NCBI GenBank assembly: GCA_023430625.1
Contig: JAEZAA010000104.1
Location: forward strand, 1-25,250
DNA length: 25,250 bases
Origin: Pseudomonadota bacterium
Lineage (GTDB): Bacteria > Pseudomonadota > Gammaproteobacteria > Pseudomonadales > Oleiphilaceae
Direction of reading: 5' to 3'
Shown here: one piece after another, positions 7,771-15,897 of the stretch
Position numbering within the stretch: the stretch's first letter is position 1
Layout of the letters: the number at the start of each line of letters is the position of its first letter
Position numbers and translations under genes: made by a program
The notes under the pieces: model-generated
What the model saw: the letters and a program-made list of their open reading frames with translations, nothing else
Told to the model about the DNA's origin: nothing
Databases searched by the model: none

Positions 7771-7821
7771 CCAGTGAGTAATGCTGCTGTATTTAGCTAA
7801 AGTGAAGCAGCGGCTCACTGG
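7771..7821 (-). promoter_or_regulatory. Leader hairpin overlapping the MreB-like gene's ribosome-binding site
   Basis: Perfect outer arms CCAGTGAG (7771-7778) and CTCACTGG (7814-7821), with inner arms GCTGCT (7783-7788) and AGCAGC (7806-7811). On the minus strand the 3' arm ends in ACTGG, and those G's are the first bases of the GGAAG ribosome-binding site (7772-7768). Folding could hide the site. It could equally be a terminator for the gene upstream, but no T-run follows. Confidence 0.45.
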
Positions 7822-7845
7822 CTTTACCAGTAAAAACAAAATCCT

Positions 7846-8352
7846 CTACGAATGCGCGCTAAGCGAGGGTCGTGCGGAACGCTCTGGCTTGCGGCTCAGA
7901 TACATATGAATATGCGCGCGGGACACCATTTCGCCCCGAGCGTCCAAAACCTCCACCAGCACCGGCAAATCGCCCTCGAACTGGTCATTGATATCGCTCA
8001 CCCGACAGCGCGCCGTCAGATCCGTTTCGGCTTTTTTCAGATACTCAATGTTCATGGATTTGGGAATCCAGCGTAACCGCGCCGGCAAACTCGCCTCCAT
8101 GGCCGTACCGGCCGCGAGCTCGCAGAGGTTGCCCATGGCCAGGGCATGCACGGTGCCCAGGTGATTCTGAACTGCGCGCCGCTTCTTCATGCGGTACTCC
8201 GAGTAACCTGGCTTCAGCGCCACGACTTCCGGTCGGATGCTGCTAAAATACGGCGCCTTCAGGCAGAGCGCGTGAATGAACAGACGCTTGCCTCCGGGCA
8301 GGCGGGCCAGTTGGTTGAACGCTTTAAGCGTGGGATTCACTGTACCTTGCAT
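7846..8352 (-). CDS. DUF4442 hotdog-fold (thioesterase-like) protein
   Basis: 168 residues, soluble. The pattern fits DUF4442, a hotdog-fold family related to PaaI-type acyl-CoA thioesterases: LRWIPKSMNIEYLKKAETDL in the second half, preceded by NHLGTVHALAMGNLCELAAG, which is the usual hotdog helix with its HxxA/E region. A thioester or fatty-acyl substrate is likely by family; none is shown. The ATG at 8352 has AAGGAG eight bases upstream. It is transcribed divergently from the TetR gene at 8443, a common arrangement for a regulator and its target. Confidence 0.8.
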   Translation of the reverse strand: MQGTVNPTLKAFNQLARLPGGKRLFIHALCLKAPYFSSIRPEVVALKPGYSEYRMKKRRAVQNHLGTVHALAMGNLCELAAGTAMEASLPARLRWIPKSMNIEYLKKAETDLTARCRVSDINDQFEGDLPVLVEVLDARGEMVSRAHIHMYLSRKPERSARPSLSAHS

Positions 8353-8399
8353 GAGACGGTCTCCTTGAGTTGTGCTGGTTACAGGTAGCGGCAGAAGCG

Positions 8400-8434
8400 G
8401 AATTAGAATAACTTTCTAGAATATTATTCCGGAG
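8400..8434. promoter_or_regulatory. Divergent promoter region with palindrome
   Basis: The 90-base divergent gap contains TTCTAGAA (8414-8421) in an AT-rich stretch running from GGAAT (8399) to ATTCC (8430). AATA and TATT flank the palindrome on either side. It is a plausible binding site for the TetR protein encoded at 8443. Its right end abuts the GGAG ribosome-binding site of that gene. Confidence 0.4.
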
Positions 8435-8442
8435 ATAAGCGG

Positions 8443-9027
8443 GTGTCTATGCGGAGTTCGAAACGTAAGCAGGAAATTTTGGCCGCCGCCTTGAGCTGCT
8501 TTAACGAGTTCGGTGTTGAAGGAACCACCATTGAGCAGATCCGGGAACGGTCTGGCGCCAGCGTGGGCAGCCTGTATCACCATTTCGGCAACAAGGACCG
8601 CATCGCCGCGACGCTGTTTATCGAGGGCATGGAGGACTATCACCAAAAGCTGTCTGCGGCGCTCGAACAGGCGGTCGAAGCCGAAGCCGGCATCAAGGTG
8701 ATGGTTCGCAGCTACATTAACTGGATTGTCGATAATCCAGAGCTCGCCCGCTTCGTTCTGAACACTCGGTCGAGGATTGCCAGCTCCGAGGCGGGCGAGG
8801 AACTAACCGAGCATAACCGGCGCCACTACGCGGACCTGCGAAGCTTCCTGCAACGCTGGATCGACAGCGGCGCCATCCGCCTGCTACCAAAACCCTGCTA
8901 TAGCGCAATTATCATAGGCCCCGCCCACGACTACGCACGTGGCTGGCTATCGGGTCGGAACAAGACGCCGATTCAGGACTTCATTGAGGTGTTTGAAGAT
9001 GCTGCGTGGCGGGCGTTGAAGCAGTAA
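8443..9027 (+). CDS. TetR/AcrR-family transcriptional regulator
   Basis: 194 residues. The N-terminal helix-turn-helix is typical: ILAAALSCFNEFGVEGTTIEQIRERSGASVGSLYHHFGNKDRI (about 11-53), followed by a ligand-binding helical domain. GTG at 8443 is preferred because GGAG lies eight bases upstream; the ATG two codons later is also possible. It is divergent from the DUF4442 gene, its likely target. The last codons and stop lie at the edge of repeat element D, which also covers the end of the convergent lipase-chaperone gene. Confidence 0.88.
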   Translation: MSMRSSKRKQEILAAALSCFNEFGVEGTTIEQIRERSGASVGSLYHHFGNKDRIAATLFIEGMEDYHQKLSAALEQAVEAEAGIKVMVRSYINWIVDNPELARFVLNTRSRIASSEAGEELTEHNRRHYADLRSFLQRWIDSGAIRLLPKPCYSAIIIGPAHDYARGWLSGRNKTPIQDFIEVFEDAAWRALKQ

Positions 9028-9081
9028 AAAGGGGGGGGCAGATCGAACAAAAACAAATCAATCTGCCCCCTTTATACTGTC
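9022..9081. terminator. Bidirectional hairpin, repeat copy D
   Basis: CAGTAAAAAGGGGGGGGCAG (from 9022) is mirrored on the minus strand by CAGTATAAAGGGGGCAGATT (from about 9081). The arrangement of a T/A-rich end, a G-run and CAGAT matches the islet repeat family, although the T of GTCAGAT is missing. The loop is A-rich. It lies between two convergent genes and could terminate both. Its right arm encodes the last residues of the lipase chaperone. Confidence 0.6.
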
Positions 9082-10125
9082 CAGCGCTCGAACCCTTAGC
9101 CGCTCAAGCTCGGTAAAGCGGCTGTCGATTAGCGTATCCAACGCTGCTTCGCGTTCGGCGTGACTGAGGCCAGATTGGCGAATGGTCTCCCGTTCACGCG
9201 CATAGTCAGACAATCGCTGTTTCCACTGCGCCCGTTCTCGATCCAACTGCGCCAGGTTGGCTGCAGCTTCGTCGCCCAACGCTTCGGCTCGTACCTTGTA
9301 TATCTGCTCCGCGCCCGCTCCGGCTTGCCGCATGGCCTCTGTGACGGCATAGAGCTCTGCATTACGGGTTACACGCTTGCGCAGGGTACGAATTTCTTCC
9401 GGTAGTGTTTGTTCCAGAGCGGCTAATGCCTGCTGACGCTGTTGTTCGTTGAGCAAGGAATTTTGCTCTATCGCTAGACGTTGCAGCATGTACTCATCCT
9501 GCACATTGTCCAACTGAAAGAAAGCGACACTCTCCTCCGACGAGAACAAGTCCTGACGCAAGGCTGTCATTGCTTGGAAACGTTGGCGTAGGTCCGCGAC
9601 CGATAGTTCGCCTTTAGATGCGACGCCCACGGCCGTATCCTCAACCTCGGCGAGCGCTATTTTGTAATCTACATAGCGACGCAATAAATCCCGTGCTTGG
9701 GATAATGCCTGGCCGTCCAACTGGTCGTCCAACGAATGTTGAATTCTCGCCAACAATAGCTCCAGTGATTCCTCTCCAAGCGCGGACAAATAGAAATCGA
9801 ATAGAATCATTAAATCCTGCTCCGGCACTAAGTTGCCCTGCTCGTCTGTTCTCAGCACAACTTCGGGTTCAGCACCTCGTAAAGAGGCTGGCAGCGGCCC
9901 CAGATCTGGAAGCTGGGCCAGAGGGCGAGCATAGGCCTGGCTATTGATGGCACGCGCCTCTGAGACCGTCGCAATGGCTGAAAGATTCGATAAGCCGGCT
10001 TTGCCAGAGGCTGAGGCCGTTGTCTGCCGATCGGCTTGGCGCAAGAATTGCGCCCCCACCGCAACGGTAAGAATCACGATAATGGCGATGGTGTAGCGAA
10101 CGACTCGATGTTTAAGCACTGACAT
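9058..10125 (-). CDS. lifO: Lipase-specific foldase / chaperone (Lif)
   Basis: A 355-residue steric chaperone anchored in the inner membrane that folds the secreted lipase in the periplasm. One N-terminal membrane helix (RYTIAIIVILTVAVGAQF) is followed by a variable Ala/Gln-rich stretch and a long, mostly helical domain. The family motif RxxFDY(F/C)LSA appears as M-I-L-F-D-F-Y-L-S-A at about 106-115: the normally conserved Arg is Met and the Tyr is Phe. ATG 10125 is chosen because GAGGG lies seven bases upstream; a GTG nine codons earlier is the alternative. It follows lipA by 52 bases in the usual lipase-chaperone order. The C-terminus, SIKGAD, is encoded by the repeat hairpin. Confidence 0.9.
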   Translation of the reverse strand: MSVLKHRVVRYTIAIIVILTVAVGAQFLRQADRQTTASASGKAGLSNLSAIATVSEARAINSQAYARPLAQLPDLGPLPASLRGAEPEVVLRTDEQGNLVPEQDLMILFDFYLSALGEESLELLLARIQHSLDDQLDGQALSQARDLLRRYVDYKIALAEVEDTAVGVASKGELSVADLRQRFQAMTALRQDLFSSEESVAFFQLDNVQDEYMLQRLAIEQNSLLNEQQRQQALAALEQTLPEEIRTLRKRVTRNAELYAVTEAMRQAGAGAEQIYKVRAEALGDEAAANLAQLDRERAQWKQRLSDYARERETIRQSGLSHAEREAALDTLIDSRFTELERLRVRALDSIKGAD

Positions 10126-10177
10126 AAAGGAGCCCTCAAACTCCCGCTTCACCGTCCGGCGAAACGGGAGGTTTCGG

Positions 10178-11137
10178 TTAAAGACCGGCGTTTTTTAGAC
10201 GGTTAGCGTGATTTTGAAACAACGTCTCGGGTTTGGTTTCAAACAGCGAAACCAGCCCCAATACATGGTTGTTCACGTCGAGATGGTTCATTCTGTAATC
10301 ATCCTTCACCACTTGTCCGAAGTGGCTTGAACACCTGCTGGTGACTCCATCGTTCGGCTCATCGAAAGCTGCGCTGGTAATGGCAAAAAGGCCATCCGAC
10401 AAATCCAGCCCCGTCGTTATGGTCGACGTACCACTCCATGAATACATTCGTACCCTATGACCGTTCAAGGTGGCGCTACCTTCTCCCTGGCCACAAGCAT
10501 CGGTCGGAATTCCGACCGGGAACAGCTCATTGAATGCGGCGGACCCAGGCTGGTTGAACTCTGCCAACATGGCGTTGATATCGGCTTTATCCTGCTTGTT
10601 GTCCGACATTAGATTGATCAAATCACCGACGGCATTGCCGAGCGCCTCGAAGGAGACTCCTTGCAATGTGCCAGGCTCCGCTACACCACTCAGCTGATCG
10701 GCGAGCGGAGAACCTTTGTGCGGAGAATGCATGGTAGTAACGGAGGCCACCAGATCAGGTCGCGCGTTCATGACGTAGCGTGCGGTCAAGCCGCCCTGGC
10801 TGTGCCCCATCAGATTGAATTTCTGAATCCTGCCATTGGAGGCGGCTTTAATGTTTTCCAACTGTTCTATCAGTCTTTCTCCGCGATTTGCGGAGCTGTC
10901 AAACGCGTTTATTTTTGGTACGAAAACTGTGGCGCCTTGAGATTCCAGCGCGGCAGGAATCTTGTACCAGTAGTCGACACCCGCGATGCTGTCGAACGCA
11001 AAAATTCCAGGAACCAGCACAATGGGGTGCTTGGTTTGGGATTTACTCTTGTTCCAGAAATCAAACAAGCCAGCTTGCGCGGAAACAGTGCCGCCTAGCG
11101 TAAACGCCGCCACTGCGGATAAAAGCAACTTTTTCAT
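10178..11137 (-). CDS. lipA: Secreted triacylglycerol lipase, family I
   Basis: A 319-residue esterase/lipase that hydrolyses long-chain triglycerides after export, probably by Sec and then type II secretion. A signal peptide ends near residue 22 (AQA). Catalytic Ser113 is in GHSQG, the Asp is Asp263 in EPNDG, and His285 is in RMNHLD. HPIVLVPGIFAFD forms the oxyanion-hole strand. Cys215 and Cys269 fit the family disulfide, and Asp residues near 243 and 287 fit the calcium site. This closely follows the Pseudomonas aeruginosa-type family I.1 layout, which needs a Lif chaperone, encoded next. AAGGA lies seven bases before the ATG. Confidence is high. Confidence 0.95.
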   Translation of the reverse strand: MKKLLLSAVAAFTLGGTVSAQAGLFDFWNKSKSQTKHPIVLVPGIFAFDSIAGVDYWYKIPAALESQGATVFVPKINAFDSSANRGERLIEQLENIKAASNGRIQKFNLMGHSQGGLTARYVMNARPDLVASVTTMHSPHKGSPLADQLSGVAEPGTLQGVSFEALGNAVGDLINLMSDNKQDKADINAMLAEFNQPGSAAFNELFPVGIPTDACGQGEGSATLNGHRVRMYSWSGTSTITTGLDLSDGLFAITSAAFDEPNDGVTSRCSSHFGQVVKDDYRMNHLDVNNHVLGLVSLFETKPETLFQNHANRLKNAGL

Positions 11138-11509
11138 GAGGTTTTCCTTAGAAGTTCAATTATTTTTGTTTTGGCTACAGCGCAAGAACGTATACCTGTA
11201 ACAGGTTTTCGCAGTGAGCCTCGACGCTGCAGCCACCCGCAAAGTCAAGCAGCTACATGCGGAAGTAACTTGTAAGATCTGATGACGGACGTCTTTCGTA
11301 ATCGAATATGAGTCATTAATCACGAATACCGCATCTAGCCAGGACGCTTCTGCATAAAACTTTCTAAGATCACCTGACCTCATTGAGGCTTTGGCAAAAC
11401 AACAAAAACATGCGAGTACGACAGCCGGCCCAAGGGCCTCGCCAGCGTCATAGTTTTAGCCGCACGGGATCAATCAGTTGTGCCATCGCTACGCCAGAAA
11501 GGTGTTGTC
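11138..11509. promoter_or_regulatory. Divergent regulatory region between lipA and araC-type gene
   Basis: About 370 bases without a gene, serving both lipA (minus) and the AraC regulator (plus). The one clear signal is the 13-bp interrupted palindrome ACCTGT-A-ACAGGT (11194-11206), 57-69 bases before the lipA start, where an activator or repressor could act. I see no convincing sigma-54 (GG-N10-GC) promoter for lipA, although some Pseudomonas lipases use one. Confidence 0.45.
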
Positions 11510-12355
11510 ATGGATATTACATCGCCCGCGAGTTTGCTTTATCTATGGGATCGAAGAACATTTTTTTTGGGTGTGTTGACGGAACCGCTTCAGTTCTCTC
11601 AGGCTGCCGCCATGTTAGCCGTCAGCCTTGACCGGCCTATCCGCGTACGCACTAAAAGTCGTGGTCGGGATATGTTTTGCCACAGCGTGCTTTTCAGATC
11701 GGGACAACATGTCCATGCCGATACCGGTGATGCCGTCGTTGCCACGTGCTATTTGGATCCTTTCGGGCAGGACTATGCCAACTTGGCTGCCGTCATGACT
11801 GAAGTTCGCGCAGGCATGTACGTACAGCTTCGGGAAGAGCAATTCTTTCAGCGGGTTTTCACAGAGATGCTATGGAACACGCCAACACCGGATGCGGCCT
11901 ACACCACCTTGGATCAGCTCTTTGGGCAGCGTGCTGCTGTCCCATTGTCCGTGGATCCGAGAGTGGTACAGGTGGTGCACCTGATTAAAGCGTCAGTTGC
12001 AGACAACTTATCGGTGGAGGACTTGGCGCATCGGGTCAATCTATCGGTGCCACGCCTAGTGCAACTGTTCAAGCAACAGATCGGAGTGCCGATTCGCCGC
12101 TACCGACAGTGGCACAGGCTGTACGTTGCAGCGGTGGAGGTGGCCCGTGGAAACTCTTTGACCGACGCGGCCATCGCGGCTGGATTCACCGACTCATCCC
12201 ATTTTTCCCACACGTTCCGCACCATGCTCGGGATGAAGCCATCCACCATACTGTCGCATCTTAATCGCGTCCGTATTTTTGCGCCCGCTCGGCCGGACCT
12301 GGACGCCTCGCTGGCGGGAAACCACTTGCCTCCGCCGAACCAGGGTGAGAATTAA
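11510..12355 (+). CDS. AraC-family transcriptional regulator
   Basis: 281 residues. The C-terminal double helix-turn-helix runs from about 163 to 262: LSVEDLAHRVNLSVPRLVQLFKQQIG, then LTDAAIAAGFTDSSHFSHTFRTMLGMKPS, the standard AraC signature. The N-terminal half has no clear sugar-binding cupin motif and presumably senses an unknown signal. ATG 11510 is chosen because AAAGG lies seven bases before it; a GTG at 11480 would add ten unlikely residues. It is divergent from the lipase operon, so lipA control is an attractive inference, unproven. The downstream permease is the other candidate target. Confidence 0.85.
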   Translation: MDITSPASLLYLWDRRTFFLGVLTEPLQFSQAAAMLAVSLDRPIRVRTKSRGRDMFCHSVLFRSGQHVHADTGDAVVATCYLDPFGQDYANLAAVMTEVRAGMYVQLREEQFFQRVFTEMLWNTPTPDAAYTTLDQLFGQRAAVPLSVDPRVVQVVHLIKASVADNLSVEDLAHRVNLSVPRLVQLFKQQIGVPIRRYRQWHRLYVAAVEVARGNSLTDAAIAAGFTDSSHFSHTFRTMLGMKPSTILSHLNRVRIFAPARPDLDASLAGNHLPPPNQGEN

Positions 12356-12571
12356 ACAACGGCCCACGCGTGAGGTTACGCACACGACAGGGAAAGCGGC
12401 AATAGCCCTCGCCACGTTCATTGACCTTGTGCCGCTTGCCTGTCAACGCTCTACCGCCCGCCTTCGTCGGTTGTCCCCTTCCTTTACCGCTCAAACAACA
12501 ACCTGCGAAATCCCCCCACACCCTGTACAATTGCCCATTTTTCGGCCCGTTTGGCCGCCACGGACTTCCTC

Positions 12572-13972
12572 ATGACAGAACCAACCCAACAACCCCACCT
12601 GCACCGCGGCCTGACCAATCGCCACATTCAGTTGATCGCCCTTGGCGGTGCCATTGGCACCGGCCTGTTTCTCGGTTCGGCGGGGGTGATGCAAAGCGCC
12701 GGGCCGTCCATGCTGCTGGGGTATGGCATTGGTGGGTTCATTGCCTTTCTGATCATGCGTCAGTTGGGCGAGATGATTGTGCAGGAGCCGGTGGCCGGGT
12801 CCTTCAGCCATTTCGCCCATAAGTATTGGGGTTCGTTCGCCGGCTTTCTGTCGGGCTGGAACTATTGGGTGCTCTATGTGCTGGCGGGCATGGCGGAGCT
12901 GACGGCGGTCGGCAAGTATGTGCAGTACTGGTATCCGGACATTCCCACCTGGGCCACGGCGCTGGCATTTTTTGCGCTGATCAACCTGATCAACCTGGCC
13001 AATGTGAAGGCCTTCGGCGAGGCGGAGTTCTGGTTCGCCATCATCAAGGTGGGCGCCATTGTCGGGATGATCCTGCTGGGCCTGTATCTGCTGGTGTCCG
13101 GCGCGGGCGGTGAGCAGGCCAGCGTTAGCAATTTGTGGAGCCACGGCGGGTTCTTTCCCAATGGCGTCGGCGGGCTGGTGCTGGTGATGGCGGTGATCAT
13201 GTTCTCCTTCGGTGGACTGGAGCTGGTGGGGATTACCGCCGCCGAGGCGCAGAACCCGCAGAAGGTGATCCCCAAGGCCATCAACCAGGTGGTGTACCGG
13301 ATCCTGCTGTTCTACATCGTCGCCCTAGGCATTTTGCTGTCGCTGTATCCCTGGGACAGCCTAGTGGAGACGCTTACCTCCGGCAACGATCCCTATGCCC
13401 GCAGCCCCTTCGTGCAAATCTTCTCGCTAATCGGCAGCGACACGGCGGCCCATGTGCTCAATTTCGTGGTGCTGACGGCGGCATTGTCGGTCTACAACAG
13501 CGGCGTGTATTGCAACAGCCGCATGCTGTACGGTTTGGCGGAACAGAATGATGCGCCGAGGATGTTTCTCAAACTGAGCCGCAACGGCGTGCCGGTGGCG
13601 GGGATTTTGGTGTCTGGCGCCATTACCCTGCTCTGCGTGGCCTTGAACTACCTGCTGCCACAAGGCGCGCTGATCATCCTGATGGCGCTGGTGGTGGCAG
13701 CGCTGGTGCTGAATTGGGCAATGATCTCTTTGTCGCACCTGAAGTTCCGCCAAGCCATGCAGGCGCAGGGCGTGGTGACGAGCTTCAAGGCGTTGTGGTC
13801 ACCTGCCGGAAATTATCTGTGCCTGGCGTTTGTGGGCTTTATTCTGGTGGTTCTGCTGCTGGATGAAGGGACCCGCAATTCGGTGTTTGCCCTGCCGGTG
13901 TGGGTGGCGTTAATGGGGCTGTGTTACTGGTTGAAGAACCGCCGGGGCGGTAATCAGGGACGCGCAGGTTGA
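12572..13972 (+). CDS. aroP: Aromatic amino acid permease, AroP/PheP type
   Basis: A 466-residue inner-membrane APC-superfamily symporter with about twelve helices. The N-terminal GLTNRHIQLIALGGAIGTGL segment is diagnostic of the amino acid transporter family. Long stretches match the E. coli AroP pattern: IMFSFGGLELVGITAAEAQN, VLTAALSVYNSGVYCNSRM and ALVVAALVLNWAMISLSHLKF. Substrates are expected to be Phe, Tyr and/or Trp; exact preference cannot be read from sequence. ATG 12572 is preferred over a TTG seven codons earlier, which would have no better support. A TACAAT at 12526-12531 could be the -10 box, without a clear -35. It lies alone, convergent with the next gene. Confidence 0.9.
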   Translation: MTEPTQQPHLHRGLTNRHIQLIALGGAIGTGLFLGSAGVMQSAGPSMLLGYGIGGFIAFLIMRQLGEMIVQEPVAGSFSHFAHKYWGSFAGFLSGWNYWVLYVLAGMAELTAVGKYVQYWYPDIPTWATALAFFALINLINLANVKAFGEAEFWFAIIKVGAIVGMILLGLYLLVSGAGGEQASVSNLWSHGGFFPNGVGGLVLVMAVIMFSFGGLELVGITAAEAQNPQKVIPKAINQVVYRILLFYIVALGILLSLYPWDSLVETLTSGNDPYARSPFVQIFSLIGSDTAAHVLNFVVLTAALSVYNSGVYCNSRMLYGLAEQNDAPRMFLKLSRNGVPVAGILVSGAITLLCVALNYLLPQGALIILMALVVAALVLNWAMISLSHLKFRQAMQAQGVVTSFKALWSPAGNYLCLAFVGFILVVLLLDEGTRNSVFALPVWVALMGLCYWLKNRRGGNQGRAG

Positions 13973-14041
13973 ACCGACATCCCGGACTTATTTACGGGTT
14001 CTTCTTTCCAGCCATCCTTGGCAATGCATTGCCGCCTGACT

Positions 14042-14932
14042 TCAACGGGCGACGAGCTTCGTCGCAAAGTCCAGTTGAAGCTGAATATTCCCTTCAAACC
14101 AGGGCTCTAGATAGGGGTCAAAGTGGTTGGCGTCGATCGTACGGATTTCAACACTTTGTGAAGACATCTGTTTGACTTTCGCTTCATCAAATGGCGCGAC
14201 GGTATCGCGCGTTGCGCCGATGACCAAGGTGGGAATCTGAATCGACTTCAGGTATTTGAACGGGCGATAAAAGGCCATCGTGGCCAGGGATCGGGCCGCG
14301 ACCCGGTTGTCCTGAAGCCGCTCCAGATGGGTCCGTATCCATTCGTCAACGCGCCAGGCGCCGTCGCGATCCATTGATGAGTACCCGCCAGCCTCGGAGA
14401 TAATGGGGATGTAGTGGGTGCGGAATGGATTGATGAGATCCAGCATGATGTCCAGGCCGAATCGCAGCATACGCGTTAGCGGCACGGCTTTGACGGCGAG
14501 CATACCGTCAAGCATGGGAACCTGAGCAATGGCACCACGCAACTCCGGGTGTTCCGCGGCGATCCTGACGACATGCCCCCCGCCGAATGAACTTCCCCAC
14601 AGGATGATCTTGGTGTGATCGACCTCAGCCAGTGACTTGGTGTAGGCCAACGCACTTTCTACGACTTTCTCGCGCGTCCAGGGGCTGATGACATTGCGCG
14701 GGAGGCCCTCGCTGTCTCCCCACCCGGGGTAGTCGAATGTGACGACACAAAATCCGGCGTCATTAAACGCGGCGATGTAGTTTTTGACAAGCGTCAGCTG
14801 AGTACCGCCCCATCCATGGACCATCAGAATGGTCGGACATGGCGCATCAACATTCCGCGGCTTATGCAGTGTTGCTGCACAGCGTGCTTGCTGATGCATA
14901 AATGAGCCTTTCTGGCTGTTCGCTTTCGTCAT
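14042..14932 (-). CDS. Alpha/beta hydrolase, dienelactone-hydrolase-like
   Basis: A 296-residue cytosolic alpha/beta hydrolase. The oxyanion-loop segment MVHGWGGTQ is near 38, FDYPGWGDS near 67, and the nucleophile elbow GSSFG at 113-117 carries Ser115. The late VIGATRDTVAPFDEA supplies the Asp and DANHFDPY the His. It resembles X-Pro dipeptidyl-peptidase or DLH-type hydrolases; the substrate is unknown. ATG 14932 is chosen: GAGG lies nine bases upstream, and the longer open frame to 15052 would run through the operator. It is divergent from a TetR gene and probably repressed by it. Confidence 0.85.
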   Translation of the reverse strand: MTKANSQKGSFMHQQARCAATLHKPRNVDAPCPTILMVHGWGGTQLTLVKNYIAAFNDAGFCVVTFDYPGWGDSEGLPRNVISPWTREKVVESALAYTKSLAEVDHTKIILWGSSFGGGHVVRIAAEHPELRGAIAQVPMLDGMLAVKAVPLTRMLRFGLDIMLDLINPFRTHYIPIISEAGGYSSMDRDGAWRVDEWIRTHLERLQDNRVAARSLATMAFYRPFKYLKSIQIPTLVIGATRDTVAPFDEAKVKQMSSQSVEIRTIDANHFDPYLEPWFEGNIQLQLDFATKLVAR

Positions 14933-15007
14933 CTGTTTAGACCTCTTTTTCCGCAAGCCTCTTTTATCAGCAAGCCCCTGTCTTCCGACAAATTCAGGTT
15001 GCCCACT

Positions 15008-15048
15008 TCTTGAATGGCGTTCAAGATAACCTCTGTGTATCTTGAACG
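15008..15048. promoter_or_regulatory. Palindromic TetR operator with three half-sites
   Basis: A perfect inverted repeat, CGTTCAAGATA (15018-15028) and TATCTTGAACG (15038-15048), is separated by nine bases. A third half-site, TCTTGAA (15008-15014), pairs with TTCAAGA (15020-15026) to form an overlapping palindrome. It lies between the divergent hydrolase and TetR genes, 41 bases before the TetR start, which is the standard place for an autoregulatory operator. Confidence 0.75.
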
Positions 15049-15088
15049 TCAATCAACAATTTGTAAGTCATCCCCCGGGAGAGCGCCC

Positions 15089-15631
15089 TTGGCCCGCAAC
15101 AAACGCCATTTGGAAGAGAAGGTTAAAAAGGAGGAGATCGAGCTTGTTGCCATGGCACTGCTGAAGGAAAAGGGCTACGACAACACCTCCATGGCAGAAA
15201 TTGCCAGAAGCGCGGGCGTGGCCGCGAATACCATTTACTGGTATTACGAAAACAAAGACGACGTGCTGATTGCCGTGCTGAACCGGGTGGTGTCGCAAGC
15301 CATGGCTGAGGTGATGGCGCGACAGGAACAGCCGCTCAAAACAAGGCTACTGATGCTAATTGCGCAGGTGGAGACTTCCGGTTCATTGATGACGGATGTT
15401 CATTCCCGCGTCAGCCACTCGCCCAAAGTGCGCGCTTGGCACGATCAATTTCATACGATGGTAGAGCAGCTGTCGGTGTCGGAGTTGGTCAAGGCCGGGG
15501 TGAATCTGGGTGAGGCGCTACTGGATGCCCGATTGCTGATTTATGTGGTCGAGGGGCTGCTTGCACACCCGCATAAGTTGCAGGAAAGGGAGCAGATCAT
15601 CGATCAGGCTCTGAAACGTGTTTTTGCCTGA
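15089..15631 (+). CDS. TetR-family transcriptional regulator
   Basis: 180 residues. The helix-turn-helix is at about 17-60: VAMALLKEKGYDNTSMAEIARSAGVAANTIYWYYENKDDVLIAVL. The effector domain is divergent, as usual. The start is TTG at 15089, with GGGAGAG five to seven bases upstream. The frame is open back to an ATG at 15014, but that would put the operator palindrome inside the gene and add residues with no family similarity. It very likely represses itself and the divergent hydrolase through the palindrome at 15008-15048. Confidence 0.85.
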   Translation: MARNKRHLEEKVKKEEIELVAMALLKEKGYDNTSMAEIARSAGVAANTIYWYYENKDDVLIAVLNRVVSQAMAEVMARQEQPLKTRLLMLIAQVETSGSLMTDVHSRVSHSPKVRAWHDQFHTMVEQLSVSELVKAGVNLGEALLDARLLIYVVEGLLAHPHKLQEREQIIDQALKRVFA

Positions 15632-15897
15632 TTTGGATGTTAAGGGGCGTGATTGGCGCTAAGAGGTCGGGTGGATTTGTTTTTAATCGCCGCCTCCTCT
15701 ATCGAATCAACGGTTAGCAGCGGCTGGCATCTGACGTGTCGCCTGCCTGCAGGAGTCCGAGAACGCGCTCACTTATAGGTTGACCGCAAAGATCGAGTGC
15801 ACTCTAATCAGAACCGGAAGTTAGCTCAAGGACTGTCAGCTTCCGTCTGCAACCAGCTGTATCTCATAAGTTTCACGGCCACTCTAAGGAGAGAGAA

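Noticed and set aside
7771..7821. Integron attC site
   Set aside because: No GTTRRRY core, no integrase, and the neighbouring genes are not cassette-like in orientation or spacing.
11194..11206. LuxR-type quorum-sensing box
   Set aside because: The half-sites ACCTGT/ACAGGT fit, but the one-base spacer is far shorter than the usual 20-bp box.
14020..14033. 14-bp perfect palindrome GGCAATGCATTGCC between convergent genes
   Set aside because: It has no loop for a terminator hairpin, no T-run and no nearby promoter, so it could be chance.
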